From positions 3,829,001 through 3,893,000 of the forward strand of contig NZ_CP090059.1 of the NCBI RefSeq assembly GCF_021391395.1: a stretch of 64,000 bases of DNA, in the 5' to 3' direction. This document shows positions 40,107 to 49,028 of the stretch, piece by piece. The translations under genes were made by a program, and so were the position numbers. Positions within the stretch are counted from its first letter, which is position 1. Each line of letters opens with the position of its first letter. This DNA is from Sphingomonas cannabina (lineage in GTDB: Bacteria; Pseudomonadota; Alphaproteobacteria; Sphingomonadales; Sphingomonadaceae). Below the pieces are notes generated by a model. The model saw only the letters and a program-made list of their open reading frames with translations, did not search any database and had not been told where the DNA came from.

Positions 40107-41501
40107 TCAGATATGCAGCACGCGTCCGTAGGCCGCGAGCACGCCCTCGTGCATCATCTCGCTGAGCGTCGGGTGCGGGAACACCGTCTCGATCAGCTCG
40201 GCCTCGGTCAGCTCGCCGGTCTTGCCGATGGTGTAGCCCTGGATCAGCTCGGTGACCTCGGCGCCGATCATGTGCGCGCCCAGCAGCTCGCCGGTCTTGG
40301 CGTCGAACACCGTCTTCACGAAGCCCTCCGCCTCGCCGAGCGCGATCGCCTTGCCGTTGCCGATGAAGGGGAACTGGCCGACCTTGACCTCGTAGCCCGC
40401 TTCCCTGGCCTTGGCCTCGGTGAGGCCGACCGACGCGATCTGCGGGCGGCAATAGGTGCAGCCGGGGATGTTCTTCGGGTCCATCGCGTGCGGGTGCTTG
40501 CCGGCGATCGACTCGACGGCGATCACGCCCTCGTGGCTGGCCTTGTGCGCGAGCCATGGCGGCGCGGTCACGTCGCCGATCGCGTAGAGGCCGTCGACAT
40601 TGGTCTTGCAGGCGCCGTCGGTGACGATGTGGCCGCGCTCGGTCTTCACGCCGAGCGCCTCCAGGCCGATGTTCTCGGTGTTGGGGACGATGCCGATCGC
40701 GACGATGACATGGCTGAACTCGCCCTCGGTTACCTTACCGTCCTTGCCCTTGATCGATGCCTTCACGCCCTTGTCGGTCACGTCGAGCTTCTCGACGCCG
40801 GCGCCGGTCATGATCGTCATGCCCTGCTTCTTGAGCTGCTTCTCGAGGAAGGCGGAGACGTCAGCGTCCTCGACCGGGACCAGGCGGTCGAGCATCTCGA
40901 CCACGGTCACGTCGGCACCAAGGTCCTTGTAGAAGCTCGCGAACTCGATCCCGATCGCGCCGGAGCCGATCACCAGCAGCTTGGACGGCATCTCGGCGGG
41001 CGTCAGCGCATGGCGGTAGGTCCAGATGCGTTTGCCGTCGGCCTTGGCGAACGGCAGGTCGCGCGCGCGGGCGCCGGTGGCGACGATGATGTTCTTAGCG
41101 GTGAGCTCGGTGGTCTTGCCGTCCTTGGTGACGGAGAGCTTGCCCTTTCCGGTCAGCTTGCCCTCGCCCATGTGGACGTCGATCTTGTTCTTCTTCATCA
41201 GGTGCGTGACGCCCTGATTGAGCTGCTTGGCGACCCCGCGCGAGCGCTTCACCACCGCCTCCAGGTCGGCACTGATCTTGTCAGCGACCAAGCCGTAATC
41301 CTTGGCGTGCTGCATATAGTGGAAGATCTCGGCCGAGCGCAGCAGCGCCTTGGTCGGGATACAGCCCCAGTTGAGGCAGATGCCGCCCAGCAGCTCGCGC
41401 TCGACGATCGCCGTCTTGAGCCCGAGCTGCGCCGCGCGGATCGCCGCGACATAGCCGCCGGGGCCGGAGCCGAGGACGATGAGATCGTAGGTATCAGCCA
41501 C
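40107..41501 (-). CDS. lpdA: Dihydrolipoyl dehydrogenase (E3)
   Basis: E3 reoxidises lipoamide of 2-oxoacid dehydrogenase complexes using FAD and NAD. The 464-residue flavoprotein has the FAD motif GSGPGG (11-16), the redox disulfide Cys42-Cys47 in GGICLNWGCIPTK, the NAD-binding GSGAIGIEFASFY, and the dimer-interface His-Glu in FPHPTLSEMMHE. It lies downstream of pdhC, so it serves the pyruvate dehydrogenase complex. Confidence 0.97.
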   Translation of the reverse strand: MADTYDLIVLGSGPGGYVAAIRAAQLGLKTAIVERELLGGICLNWGCIPTKALLRSAEIFHYMQHAKDYGLVADKISADLEAVVKRSRGVAKQLNQGVTHLMKKNKIDVHMGEGKLTGKGKLSVTKDGKTTELTAKNIIVATGARARDLPFAKADGKRIWTYRHALTPAEMPSKLLVIGSGAIGIEFASFYKDLGADVTVVEMLDRLVPVEDADVSAFLEKQLKKQGMTIMTGAGVEKLDVTDKGVKASIKGKDGKVTEGEFSHVIVAIGIVPNTENIGLEALGVKTERGHIVTDGACKTNVDGLYAIGDVTAPPWLAHKASHEGVIAVESIAGKHPHAMDPKNIPGCTYCRPQIASVGLTEAKAREAGYEVKVGQFPFIGNGKAIALGEAEGFVKTVFDAKTGELLGAHMIGAEVTELIQGYTIGKTGELTEAELIETVFPHPTLSEMMHEGVLAAYGRVLHI

Positions 41502-41529
41502 TGGGGAGGTCCTTTCGGGAGGAATGTGG

Positions 41530-41940
41530 TTACGCGCCGGCGTCCGCCAAGGGCGGCACCTCGCGGGGGCGGCGATCGGCGTCGATGGCGACGAAGGTGA
41601 AGTGCGCCTGCGTCACCTTGTGATGGTTGCGCTCGTGGCGGTGGCGGCGCCAGGCTTCGACGTCGATCGTCATCGAGGTGCGGCCGGTCTTCACCAGCCG
41701 GGCGAACACCGACACCTCATCGCCGACGAACACCGGATTGAGGAACTCCATGCCGTCGAGCGCGATCGTGACCGCGCGGCCGCCGCAATGGCGGCTGGCG
41801 ACCGATCCGGCGGCAAGGTCCATCTGGCTCAGCAGCCAGCCGCCGAAGATGTCGCCGTAGGGGTTGGCGTCGGCCGGCATCGCGACCACGCGAATCGTCG
41901 GCTCGTCCAACGGCGGCGCGGCGGAGTCACTTGCGGTCAT
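41530..41940 (-). CDS. Acyl-CoA thioesterase (hotdog fold)
   Basis: A 136-residue single-hotdog thioesterase of the YciA/BACH type. Signatures are ANPYGDIFGGWLLSQMDLAA and NPVFVGDEVSVFARLVKTG. These enzymes hydrolyse acyl-CoA. ATG 41940 lies within the upstream small membrane-protein gene (14-base overlap), supporting one operon pdhC, membrane protein, thioesterase, lpdA. Substrate range is not deducible; position suggests acetyl-CoA or short acyl-CoA balance. Confidence 0.9.
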   Translation of the reverse strand: MTASDSAAPPLDEPTIRVVAMPADANPYGDIFGGWLLSQMDLAAGSVASRHCGGRAVTIALDGMEFLNPVFVGDEVSVFARLVKTGRTSMTIDVEAWRRHRHERNHHKVTQAHFTFVAIDADRRPREVPPLADAGA

Positions 41941-42148
41941 CGTCGCGGCCTCCGCGGTCGATCGTCCAGGCACGGCGCAGCGGGCCGATGCCCATCAACA
42001 CCACCGCGACGCCGGCGCACCAGCCGACCAGACGGATAGTGTCGCCCCCGAGCGGATAGGCCCAGGCGCCGACCGCGGTGATCAGCGCGGTCGCCATCAG
42101 CCCCGCGGCGATGTGGAGAAGCTCGATGAGGGTACGGAGGACCGGCAC
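41927..42148 (-). CDS. Small two-helix membrane protein in the pdh operon
   Basis: A 73-residue product starting with GTG 42148 (preceded by GAGGGTACGGAGG-like purines read on its strand is weak). Two hydrophobic helices are seen: LHIAAGLMATALITAVGAWA and VGWCAGVAVVLMGIGPL, with a charged tail RGGRDDDRK. It starts 12 bases after pdhC and overlaps the thioesterase start, so it is positioned as a genuine operon member. No family was recognised. Confidence 0.65.
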   Translation of the reverse strand: MPVLRTLIELLHIAAGLMATALITAVGAWAYPLGGDTIRLVGWCAGVAVVLMGIGPLRRAWTIDRGGRDDDRK

Positions 42149-42159
42149 CGGACGCCGTC

Positions 42160-43476
42160 TCAGGCGACGAACGCCAGCGGAGCCTCGACCAGCTCCTTGA
42201 ACACCTTCATCAGTTCGGCCCCGTCGGCGCCGTCGATCGCGCGATGGTCGAAGCTGCCGGTCGCCGACATGACGGTGGCGACGCCGAGCGCGTCGTCGAC
42301 GATGTACGGCCGCTTCTCGCCGGCGCCGATCGCCATGATCATGCCCTGCGGCGGATTGATCACCGCCTCGAACTGCTTGATGCCGTACATGCCCATGTTC
42401 GACAGGCTGGCGGTGCCGCCCTGATATTCCTCGGGCTTGAGCTTGCCTTCCTTCGCGCGGCCGGCGAGCTCCTTCATCTGCGTCGAGATGGAGGCAAGGC
42501 CGGCATTGGCGGCGTCGCGGATGATCGGGGTGATGAGGCCCGACGGCGTCGACACCGCGACCGAGACGTCGGCGCGCTGGTAGCTGACCATCTCGTTGCC
42601 GAGGAAGGTGACGTTGCACTTCGGCACCTGAACCAGCGCGACGCCGAGCGCCTTGATCAGCAGGTCGTTGACCGACAGCTTCACCCCGCGCGGCTCGAGT
42701 GCCTTGTTGAGCTCGCCGCGCAGCTTGAGCAGCGCATCGAGGCGGATGTCCACCGTCAGGTAGATGTGCGGGATCGTCTGCTTGGCCTCGGTCAGGCGGC
42801 GCGCGATCGTCTTGCGGATGTTGGAGAGCTTCTCGACCTCGTGCGGGATGGTCTCGTCATACCAGACCGGCTTGTGCTCGGCAGGCGCGGCGGCGGGAGT
42901 CGCGGCGGCAGCGGCCGGCGCCTCGGCGGGCTTGGCGGCGGTAGCGGCGCCGGGCTTGGCGCCCTCGACGTCGGCCTTGACGATGCGGCCGTTGGGGCCG
43001 GAGCCGGCGACGGTGGCGAGATCGATGCCCTTGTCCGCGGCGATACGGCGGGCGAGCGGGCTGGCCTTCACGCGATCGCCCGATGCGGCGGGAGCGGGTG
43101 CCGGTTTCGATTCGGTTGCGGCAGGAGCCGGCTTCGGAGCCTCCTCGGCCTTGGGTTCGGGCGCCTTGGCCTCCTCCTTGGCGGGAGCAGCCGCCGGCGC
43201 GGGCGAGGCCGATGCCGCGGCGGAGGCATCCTCGCCTTCCTCGGCCAGGATCGCGATCACCGCGCCGACCTTGACGCCATCGGTCCCCTCGGGGACGACG
43301 ATCTTGGCGATCGTACCCTCGTCGACCGCCTCGAACTCCATCGTCGCCTTGTCGGTCTCGATCTCGGCCATGATGTCGCCGGACTTGACCGTGTCGCCTT
43401 CCTTGACGAGCCACTTGGCAAGCGTGCCCTCCTCCATGGTCGGGGACAAAGCGGGCATCTTGAGTTCGATCGCCAT
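42160..43476 (-). CDS. pdhC: Pyruvate dehydrogenase E2, dihydrolipoamide acetyltransferase
   Basis: E2 forms the core of the pyruvate dehydrogenase complex and moves the acetyl group to CoA. The 438-residue protein has one lipoyl domain (lipoyl Lys43 in [11 protein letters not shown]) and an Ala/Pro/Glu-rich hinge. The E3/E1-binding domain is [20 protein letters not shown], with [15 protein letters not shown]. The catalytic domain carries His411 and Asp415 in [11 protein letters not shown]. It is followed by a small membrane protein, a thioesterase and lpdA; E1 genes are not in the window. Confidence 0.96.
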   Translation of the reverse strand: MAIELKMPALSPTMEEGTLAKWLVKEGDTVKSGDIMAEIETDKATMEFEAVDEGTIAKIVVPEGTDGVKVGAVIAILAEEGEDASAAASASPAPAAAPAKEEAKAPEPKAEEAPKPAPAATESKPAPAPAASGDRVKASPLARRIAADKGIDLATVAGSGPNGRIVKADVEGAKPGAATAAKPAEAPAAAAATPAAAPAEHKPVWYDETIPHEVEKLSNIRKTIARRLTEAKQTIPHIYLTVDIRLDALLKLRGELNKALEPRGVKLSVNDLLIKALGVALVQVPKCNVTFLGNEMVSYQRADVSVAVSTPSGLITPIIRDAANAGLASISTQMKELAGRAKEGKLKPEEYQGGTASLSNMGMYGIKQFEAVINPPQGMIMAIGAGEKRPYIVDDALGVATVMSATGSFDHRAIDGADGAELMKVFKELVEAPLAFVA

Positions 43477-43594
43477 GAGTGACTCTTCTTTCTCCTGGGG
43501 GCGGGGCCTCCTTTGCGCCCGACCCGCTCCGGGTCAAGACTTGCGCGAACAGTCGACCCGCGCCACGTAACGCCTGAGACGGGGGAGAAGGATC

Positions 43595-44050
43595 ATGCGC
43601 ACCTATCTGGTGGTGGTCGACGACAGCCCGGAAGCCGAGGCGGCGTTGCGGTTCGCGGCGCGGCGCGCGGTCAAGACCGGAGGCAACGTGCTGATCCTGG
43701 CGCTGATCCCGCCGGCCGAGTTCGTGCAATGGGGCGGCGTCCAGGCAACGATCGAGGAAGAGGCGCGACTTCATGCCGAGGCGCTGGTCGCCGGCGCCGC
43801 GGGGACATTGCTCGACGAATCGGGGGTGGTGCCTTCGATCGTGGTCAAGCAGGGCGACGGGCCCAAGATCGTGCGCGAGATGATCGCCAGCACGCCCGAC
43901 ATCGCCGCACTGGTGCTGGGCGCCGCCGCGAGCGGGGCGCCGGGGCCGCTCGTCACCCATTTCGCCGGTGCGGATGCCGGCAAGCTGCCGGTGCCGGTGA
44001 TGATCATCCCCGGCTCACTGGACCGCGAAGCCATCGACCGGGTGAGCTGA
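43595..44050 (+). CDS. Universal stress protein (UspA family)
   Basis: A 151-residue single USP domain. It begins MRTYLVVVDDSPEAEAALRF with the usual strand-and-Asp start, and ends with IAALVLGAAASGAPGPLVTH and PVPVMIIPGSL. The canonical ATP-binding G-2x-G-9x-G(S/T) motif is only partly matched (LGAAASGAPGPLVT), so nucleotide binding is uncertain. GGGGGAGAAGG precedes the ATG. It is four bases from the M28 peptidase start and likely co-transcribed. Confidence 0.88.
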   Translation: MRTYLVVVDDSPEAEAALRFAARRAVKTGGNVLILALIPPAEFVQWGGVQATIEEEARLHAEALVAGAAGTLLDESGVVPSIVVKQGDGPKIVREMIASTPDIAALVLGAAASGAPGPLVTHFAGADAGKLPVPVMIIPGSLDREAIDRVS

Positions 44051-44054
44051 GGCG

Positions 44055-45347
44055 ATGCGGATCGTCCTCATCGCCGCCGCGCTCCTTCCCTTCCCCGCCG
44101 CCGCGCGCGAGGCGCCGAGTCCGGAACGGCTCAAGGCCTCCGTCGAGAAGCTGGTGAGCTTCGGCACGCGCCACACGCTCTCATCCTCCACCGATCCCAG
44201 GCGCGGGATCGGCGCCGCGCGGCGCTGGGCGGCAGGAGAGTTCGAGCGGATCGGCAAGGGCTGCGGCGGCTGCCTGCATGTGGAGACTATCGAGAAGGTC
44301 TTCACCGGCCCCCGCGCGCCGGACGGGGTCAACATCGTCGACGTGCTCGGCGTGCAGCAGGGCAGCGAGCCCGGGCGCGTCGTCATCGTCCAGGGCCATA
44401 TCGACAGCCGCGTCAGCGACGTGATGGATGCCACCAGCGACGCGCCCGGCGCCAACGACGATGCCTCGGGCGTCGCGCTGGTGCTGGAGGCGGCGCGCAT
44501 CCTCTCCAAGGAGAAGTTTCGGGCAACGATCATCTACGCCGCCCTATCCGGCGAGGAGCAGGGGCTGTTCGGTGGGCAATTGCTCGCCGAGACCACCAAG
44601 GCGCGCGGATGGAAGGTCGACGCGGTGCTCAACAACGACATCGTCGGCAACACCATCGGCCAGAACGGCCAGCGAGTCGCGGACCGGGTGCGCGTCTTCT
44701 CCGAAGGCATCAGGACGGCGGAGGACCTGCCCGCCCAGCGCGCCCGGCGCGGCAACGGCGGCGAGGACGACGGTCCCAGCCGCGCGCTGGCCAAGGCGAT
44801 CGACGGAGTCGCGGCGACCTTGCCGGGCGGGCTCGACGCGTTCCTGGTCCGCCGGCCCGATCGCTTCGGGCGCGGCGGCGATCATGAGCCGTTCCTGAAG
44901 CTCGGCTATCCGGCGGTGCGCTTTTCGGTGGGGATCGAGAACTACACCCAGCAGCACCAGAACCTGCGCACCGAGAACGGCATCGCGTACGGCGATACCG
45001 TCGACAAGATGGACTTCCCCTATCTGGCCAAGGTGACGGCGATCAACGTCGCGACGATCGCGCGACTGGCGGGAGCCCCTTCGGCACCGGAGGAGGTGGT
45101 GATCGGCGGCGCGCTGTCGAGCGATACCGACGTCCGGTGGAAGCCGGTCGCGGGCGCCGCGCGCTACCGCGTCCATGTCCGCCGCAACGATGCGCAGGAC
45201 TGGCAACGTGCCGTCGACGTCGCGGGCGGCGAGACGGGAACCAAGCTCAAGGACGTGATCGTCGACGACGTGTTCGTCGGCGTGTCGGCGGTGGCGGAGG
45301 GTGGGGCCGAGAGCCTGGTGACGTTCGCCGGGCGCGCTGCCCCCTGA
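44055..45347 (+). CDS. Exported M28-family zinc aminopeptidase
   Basis: A 430-residue periplasmic peptidase with a signal peptide (MRIVLIAAALLPFPAAA). The M28 co-catalytic metal ligands are in place: His115 and Asp117 (GHIDSR), Asp135 or Asp136 (PGANDDASG), the Glu167-Glu168 pair (LSGEEQG), Asp195 (NNDIVGN) and His in GGDHEPFLK. The C-terminal 90 residues form an extra beta domain (VRWKPVAGAARYRVHVRRND) resembling fibronectin type III. Family members remove N-terminal residues from peptides. Confidence 0.93.
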   Translation: MRIVLIAAALLPFPAAAREAPSPERLKASVEKLVSFGTRHTLSSSTDPRRGIGAARRWAAGEFERIGKGCGGCLHVETIEKVFTGPRAPDGVNIVDVLGVQQGSEPGRVVIVQGHIDSRVSDVMDATSDAPGANDDASGVALVLEAARILSKEKFRATIIYAALSGEEQGLFGGQLLAETTKARGWKVDAVLNNDIVGNTIGQNGQRVADRVRVFSEGIRTAEDLPAQRARRGNGGEDDGPSRALAKAIDGVAATLPGGLDAFLVRRPDRFGRGGDHEPFLKLGYPAVRFSVGIENYTQQHQNLRTENGIAYGDTVDKMDFPYLAKVTAINVATIARLAGAPSAPEEVVIGGALSSDTDVRWKPVAGAARYRVHVRRNDAQDWQRAVDVAGGETGTKLKDVIVDDVFVGVSAVAEGGAESLVTFAGRAAP

Positions 45348-45404
45348 GCGCGCCCGGCGGTGGGGCTGGGCCGGAAAGGAGAAAACGGCCCGCCCTCTAA
45401 CGGA

Positions 45405-46460
45405 TCAACGTCGCAGGTACTTGCACTTGCAAGCGGCTCTGCGCACGACCTTGCGGTAGGTGCGCACCGGCGCGGCCTCATAGACATATTCGGTGGTGGT
45501 CGTGGTGGTCGTCACCGCCGGGATCACCGTCACCGTGGTGACGCTGCCATAGGGGCCGGGCACCACCGTCGTGTAGGGCTGGGCGCCGCCGGCGTAGACG
45601 TGATGTCCGCCGTAATAGGGCGCCGGCTGCACCACCTCCGCCGGCGGTGCGTACACCACCGGCGGAGGCGGATACGCCCCCCCGGGATAGCCTGGCTCGG
45701 GATAAGGTGCGCCATAAGGCGGTGGCGGTGGCGGTGGCAGGTCGCGGCGCCGACGATGATCGTCCTCGGCCTTGTCGATCAGGCCACCCGCGAGCGCGCC
45801 GACCCCGGCCCCCAGCAGCGTGCCGCCGAGCTTGTCGCCATGTCCTGCGATCACATTGCCGGCGACGCCGCCCACCACGCCGCCGATCACCGCACCGCCG
45901 ACGCCATCGTCGCGACGCTCGGGAGGCGGAGGTGGCGGATAGGGTGCACCGGGTTCATAACCCTCGTCATAGGCATAGCCCTCGTCGGGATAGGCCTGGT
46001 CGCCGTCGTAGCGGTCCCAGTCGATCCCGCCGACGCTGTCCTGGACGCGGCCATAGCCGTCGACGAGCACGGCATCGTCGTAATAGCGCACCCAGTTGTA
46101 GCCATAGGGCGGCGCGCCGAGGCCATAGGTCGCGAAGTCGGTGACGTAGAAGGTCGGCGCGAACCAGTAGCGCGGCAGCACCCAGCCGCGCACCGGCCGG
46201 CGATAGGCCCCCCAGCCGCCGGGCGCATAGACGCCGGCATACCAGCGGCCGTTGACGCGACCGCCCCAGCGGTGGTGCCCCGGCATCGGGCGCGGCCGGT
46301 TCCAGTTGCCGCCGTGCCAGCCCTGCGGCCGCGCCGGCATCGGCGTCGTCCGCGGCGGACCGCTCCACTGGCCGCGCGGCGCCCGCTGCGCCTCGGCGGG
46401 CGCGGCGACGGCGATTGCGGCGACTGCGGCGGCTGCGATCCAATAGGCACGCATCGTCAA
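45405..46460 (-). CDS. RcnB-like glycine-zipper envelope protein
   Basis: A 351-residue exported protein (signal MRAYWIAAAAVAAIAVAAPA, cut near AEAQ). A Trp/Arg/Pro-rich region with an RcnB-type motif follows (YGLGAPPYGYNWVRYYDDAV). Then comes a Tyr/Asp/Pro stretch, a glycine zipper (GGAVIGGVVGGVAGN and GGTLLGAGVGALAGG), polyproline segments, a run of seven threonines and a basic CKCKYLRR end. RcnB is a periplasmic nickel/cobalt-homeostasis factor, and glycine zippers insert in membranes. The combination suggests an envelope structural or metal-related role, not proven. Either ATG 46460 or 46454 may start it. Confidence 0.85.
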   Translation of the reverse strand: MTMRAYWIAAAAVAAIAVAAPAEAQRAPRGQWSGPPRTTPMPARPQGWHGGNWNRPRPMPGHHRWGGRVNGRWYAGVYAPGGWGAYRRPVRGWVLPRYWFAPTFYVTDFATYGLGAPPYGYNWVRYYDDAVLVDGYGRVQDSVGGIDWDRYDGDQAYPDEGYAYDEGYEPGAPYPPPPPPERRDDGVGGAVIGGVVGGVAGNVIAGHGDKLGGTLLGAGVGALAGGLIDKAEDDHRRRRDLPPPPPPPYGAPYPEPGYPGGAYPPPPVVYAPPAEVVQPAPYYGGHHVYAGGAQPYTTVVPGPYGSVTTVTVIPAVTTTTTTTEYVYEAAPVRTYRKVVRRAACKCKYLRR

Positions 46461-46584
46461 AGCGTCTCCCCTGCTGGCGCCAGCCTCCCCACCCGGCAGC
46501 CACGGTTAATCCCTGGCCGGAGTGTAAGCCATCGCCGCCGCAGGGGCGACGGCGATGGATGGTTAACGACTGTCCCGTTTAGGG

Positions 46585-47067
46585 TCAGACCATCCGGGGT
46601 GCGAGCAGGCGCACCAGCGCCTCGCAGCCGGCCGCGTCGCCGGCATCGAAGCGCGCGGGCGACGGGCTGTCCAGATCCAGGACACCCAGCAGCTCGCCCT
46701 GGTGGACGATCGGCACCACCAGCTCGGAACGGCTGGCGGCATCGCAGGCGATATGGCCGGGGAAGGCGTGGACGTCCTCCACCAGTTGCGTCTCGCGGGT
46801 TTGGGCGGCGGTGCCACATACGCCCTTGCCCATGGGAATGCGGATGCAGGCTGGCTTGCCCTGGAACGGGCCCAGCACCAGCTCGCCGTCGACCGCGCGA
46901 TAGAAGCCGGCCCAGTTGAGGTCGGGCAGATACTGCCAGATCAGCGCGGCGGCATTGGCCATGTTGGCGATCGCATCCGGCTCGTCCGCGGTGAGCGCGT
47001 CGAGCGCGGTTTCGAGATCGCGGTAGAGCTCGGTCTTGCTGCCGGCGGCAATGGCGAATTCGTACAT
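46585..47067 (-). CDS. msrC: Free methionine-(R)-sulfoxide reductase (GAF type)
   Basis: This enzyme reduces free Met-R-sulfoxide with thioredoxin. The 160-residue GAF-domain protein keeps the three catalytic cysteines: Cys74 (GKPACIRI), Cys84 (GKGVCGTA) and Cys108 (GHIACDAAS), and the C-terminal SELVVPIVHQGELLGVLDLD. ATG 47067 gives the family start; an in-frame ATG at 47109 lies in a repeat element. It stands downstream of that repeat. Confidence 0.92.
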   Translation of the reverse strand: MYEFAIAAGSKTELYRDLETALDALTADEPDAIANMANAAALIWQYLPDLNWAGFYRAVDGELVLGPFQGKPACIRIPMGKGVCGTAAQTRETQLVEDVHAFPGHIACDAASRSELVVPIVHQGELLGVLDLDSPSPARFDAGDAAGCEALVRLLAPRMV

Positions 47068-47081
47068 TGCTTGTTCTTCCC

Positions 47082-47186
47082 CGTCACCCGGCGTTGTGCC
47101 GGGGTCCATCTACCGCAGGCGCACTGCTCACGGATCGAGCGTTGCATGTGCGGCGCCGTGGATGCCGGAACAAGTCCGGCATGACG
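47082..47186. repeat. Paired-hairpin dispersed repeat (CGTCACCCGG type)
   Basis: It runs from CGTCACCCGGCGTTGTGCCG to GGAACAAGTCCGGCATGACG with a longer centre than the other copies. It lies between arfB and msrC. Confidence 0.78.
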
Positions 47187-47196
47187 AATTTTAGGG

Positions 47197-47604
47197 CTAA
47201 TCCAGCCGCACCTTCCCCCGTCCCGCCTTCACCGCGCTGCGCCCCTTCTTCTCGTCGACGCGGCGCGCCTTCGCGGCCTTGCTGGGCTTGGTCTTCACCC
47301 GCTTGGCCTGGCGGACGTGCGCTTCGGCGATCAGCTCGGCGAGGCGGGCGCGGGCGTCCTCGCGGTTGGCGTCCTGGGTACGGAAGCGGCGCGCGGTGAT
47401 GACCAGCTCGCCGCCCGCGGTCATGCGGGTGCCGGCGAGCTGCTTCAGGCGCTGATAGGCGTGGGGCGGCAGGCCGAGGCGGAACACGTCGACGCGCAGC
47501 TGCACCGCGGTCGCGACCTTGTTGACGTTCTGCCCGCCGGGACCGGAAGCGGCGAGGAACTTCTCCTCGACGATCGCGTCGGCGATTCGCTCCTCAGCCA
47601 CCAT
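47197..47604 (-). CDS. arfB: Alternative ribosome-rescue factor B (peptidyl-tRNA hydrolase ArfB)
   Basis: ArfB (YaeJ) hydrolyses peptidyl-tRNA on stalled ribosomes without a stop codon. The 135-residue protein has the catalytic GGQ at 23-25 (SGPGGQNVNKV) and the long Lys/Arg-rich C-terminal tail (KRVKTKPSKAAKARRVDEKK), which enters the empty mRNA channel. It lacks the codon-recognition domains of release factors. Its start overlaps the upstream pseudouridine synthase by 11 bases. Confidence 0.95.
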   Translation of the reverse strand: MVAEERIADAIVEEKFLAASGPGGQNVNKVATAVQLRVDVFRLGLPPHAYQRLKQLAGTRMTAGGELVITARRFRTQDANREDARARLAELIAEAHVRQAKRVKTKPSKAAKARRVDEKKGRSAVKAGRGKVRLD

Positions 47605-48256
47605 CGGCGAAGCCCTCGAAACGGGCCGGCAAGGGCGCCTCGGCATGGACGTCGGGCTTGCCCGGTCGGGGTAGACGAATCTCCGCGGCGTGGAGCAGCA
47701 AGTAGGGACCGTCGCGGCCGTAGACGCGGTCCCCGACGATCGGCAGCCCCAGCCCCTCCGCGGCATGGACGCGGAGCTGGTGGGTGCGGCCCGTCTCGGG
47801 CAGGAACTCGACCAGCGCGCGATCATCGCGGACGGTGACCGTGCGCCAGCGCGTCACGGCCTTCTTGCCGTTGGGACTGCCCGTCATTCGCCAGCCGGCC
47901 TCGCGCGTACTCACCTTGGCGAGCGGCAGGTCGATCACACCCTCCCCACGTTCCGGCACGCCCTCCAGCACCGCGAGATAGCGCTTCGTCACCTGTCCAG
48001 CCTCGAACGCCTGGCCGAAGCGTTTCACCGCGCCCGGATTGCGCGCGAGCAGCAGGCAGCCGGAGGTGTCGCGGTCGAGCCGATGCACCGCGACCGGCAG
48101 GCGGCGGAAGCCGAAGGTCAGCTCGTCCGCCATCGATTCGACGCTGGGCGAGCGATCGCGCGGGCGGTCGACCGGCAGGCCCGCAGGCTTGTCGAGCACG
48201 ATCGCCTCGCCATCGAGGAAGAGGATGCGGTCCGCTAGCATCGGCCCGCTATACAT
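47594..48256 (-). CDS. RluA-family pseudouridine synthase
   Basis: A 220-residue RNA pseudouridine synthase with catalytic Asp61 in HRLDRDTSG. Other motifs are VLDKPAGLPVDRP, EAGQVTKRYLAVLEG and ETGRTHQLRVHAAEGLGLPI. It lacks an S4 domain and is of short RluA type, so an rRNA or tRNA target is likely but the site is unknown. ATG 48256 or 48241 may be used. Coupled to arfB by overlap. Confidence 0.92.
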   Translation of the reverse strand: MYSGPMLADRILFLDGEAIVLDKPAGLPVDRPRDRSPSVESMADELTFGFRRLPVAVHRLDRDTSGCLLLARNPGAVKRFGQAFEAGQVTKRYLAVLEGVPERGEGVIDLPLAKVSTREAGWRMTGSPNGKKAVTRWRTVTVRDDRALVEFLPETGRTHQLRVHAAEGLGLPIVGDRVYGRDGPYLLLHAAEIRLPRPGKPDVHAEAPLPARFEGFADGG

Positions 48257-48362
48257 ATCCCCTCCCGCAAGCGGGAGGGGTTCGGGGAGGGCTTGCGGAG
48301 GGGGGAGCCGGACCCTCCCCGATTCCCGGTCCCGCGAGGGTACGGGACCGGGCGGGAGCAGG
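48257..48362. repeat. Intergenic GC hairpins between wrbA and the RluA gene
   Basis: Two perfect hairpins are present: CCCCTCCCG (48259-48267) with 48272-48280 around CAAG, and CCCGGTCCCG (48325-48334) with 48343-48352 around eight bases. No T run follows on either strand. They resemble dispersed intergenic palindromes more than terminators. Confidence 0.55.
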
Positions 48363-48965
48363 TTACGCGGTCAGCTTGGCCGCGACCTCGGCGATGCGAC
48401 GGCCCTGGTAGCGGGCGCCGTCGAGGTCCTTGGCACTCGGCTGGCGGCTGCCGTCGCCGCCGGCGACGGTGGTCGCGCCATAGGGGGCGCCGCCAACGAT
48501 CTCGCTGATGTCCATCTGCCCGGCGTGACCATAGTCGAGGCCGACGATGGTGAGCCCGAAGTGCAGCAGGTTGGTGATGATCGAGAACAGCGTCGTCTCC
48601 TGCCCACCATGCTGGGTCGCGGTCGAGGTGAAGGCGCCGGCGACCTTGCCGTGCAGCGCGCCAGTCGCCCACAGGCCACCGGCGGTGTCCCAGAACGCCG
48701 CCATCTGGCTCGCCATGCGGCCGAAGCGGGTCGGCGCGCCGACGATGATCGCGTCATAGGCCTTGAGCGCGTCGGGACCCTCGATCACCGGATGAGGGCT
48801 ATTAGTCTTGAAATGCGCCGCCTCGACCACCGCCTGCGGCGCCGTTTCCGGCACGCGCTTGATGTCGACCTCGGCGCCGGCGCCGCGTGCGCCCTCGGCG
48901 ACCGCTTCGGCCATCTGCTCGATGTGGCCGTAGGAGGAATAATAGAGAACCAGGACCTTGGGCAT
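48363..48965 (-). CDS. wrbA: NAD(P)H:quinone oxidoreductase WrbA
   Basis: WrbA is an FMN-dependent two-electron quinone reductase. The 200-residue flavodoxin-like protein has [20 protein letters not shown] (FMN phosphate loop), [36 protein letters not shown] and GLDYGHAGQ. All are diagnostic. ATG 48965 is the family start. It follows the pirin gene on the same strand by 63 bases; both are redox-related and may be co-expressed. Confidence 0.95.
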   Translation of the reverse strand: MPKVLVLYYSSYGHIEQMAEAVAEGARGAGAEVDIKRVPETAPQAVVEAAHFKTNSPHPVIEGPDALKAYDAIIVGAPTRFGRMASQMAAFWDTAGGLWATGALHGKVAGAFTSTATQHGGQETTLFSIITNLLHFGLTIVGLDYGHAGQMDISEIVGGAPYGATTVAGGDGSRQPSAKDLDGARYQGRRIAEVAAKLTA

Positions 48966-49028
48966 GTGACGTGCTCCCTTGAAAGAAGCCGCCGTGCCGG
49001 CACCGGCCGGGCACGACGGCATTGCGGA

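Noticed and set aside
48325..48352. Perfect 10-bp hairpin considered as a wrbA terminator
   Set aside because: No T run follows on either strand, and a second unrelated hairpin lies beside it. Better seen as an intergenic palindrome.
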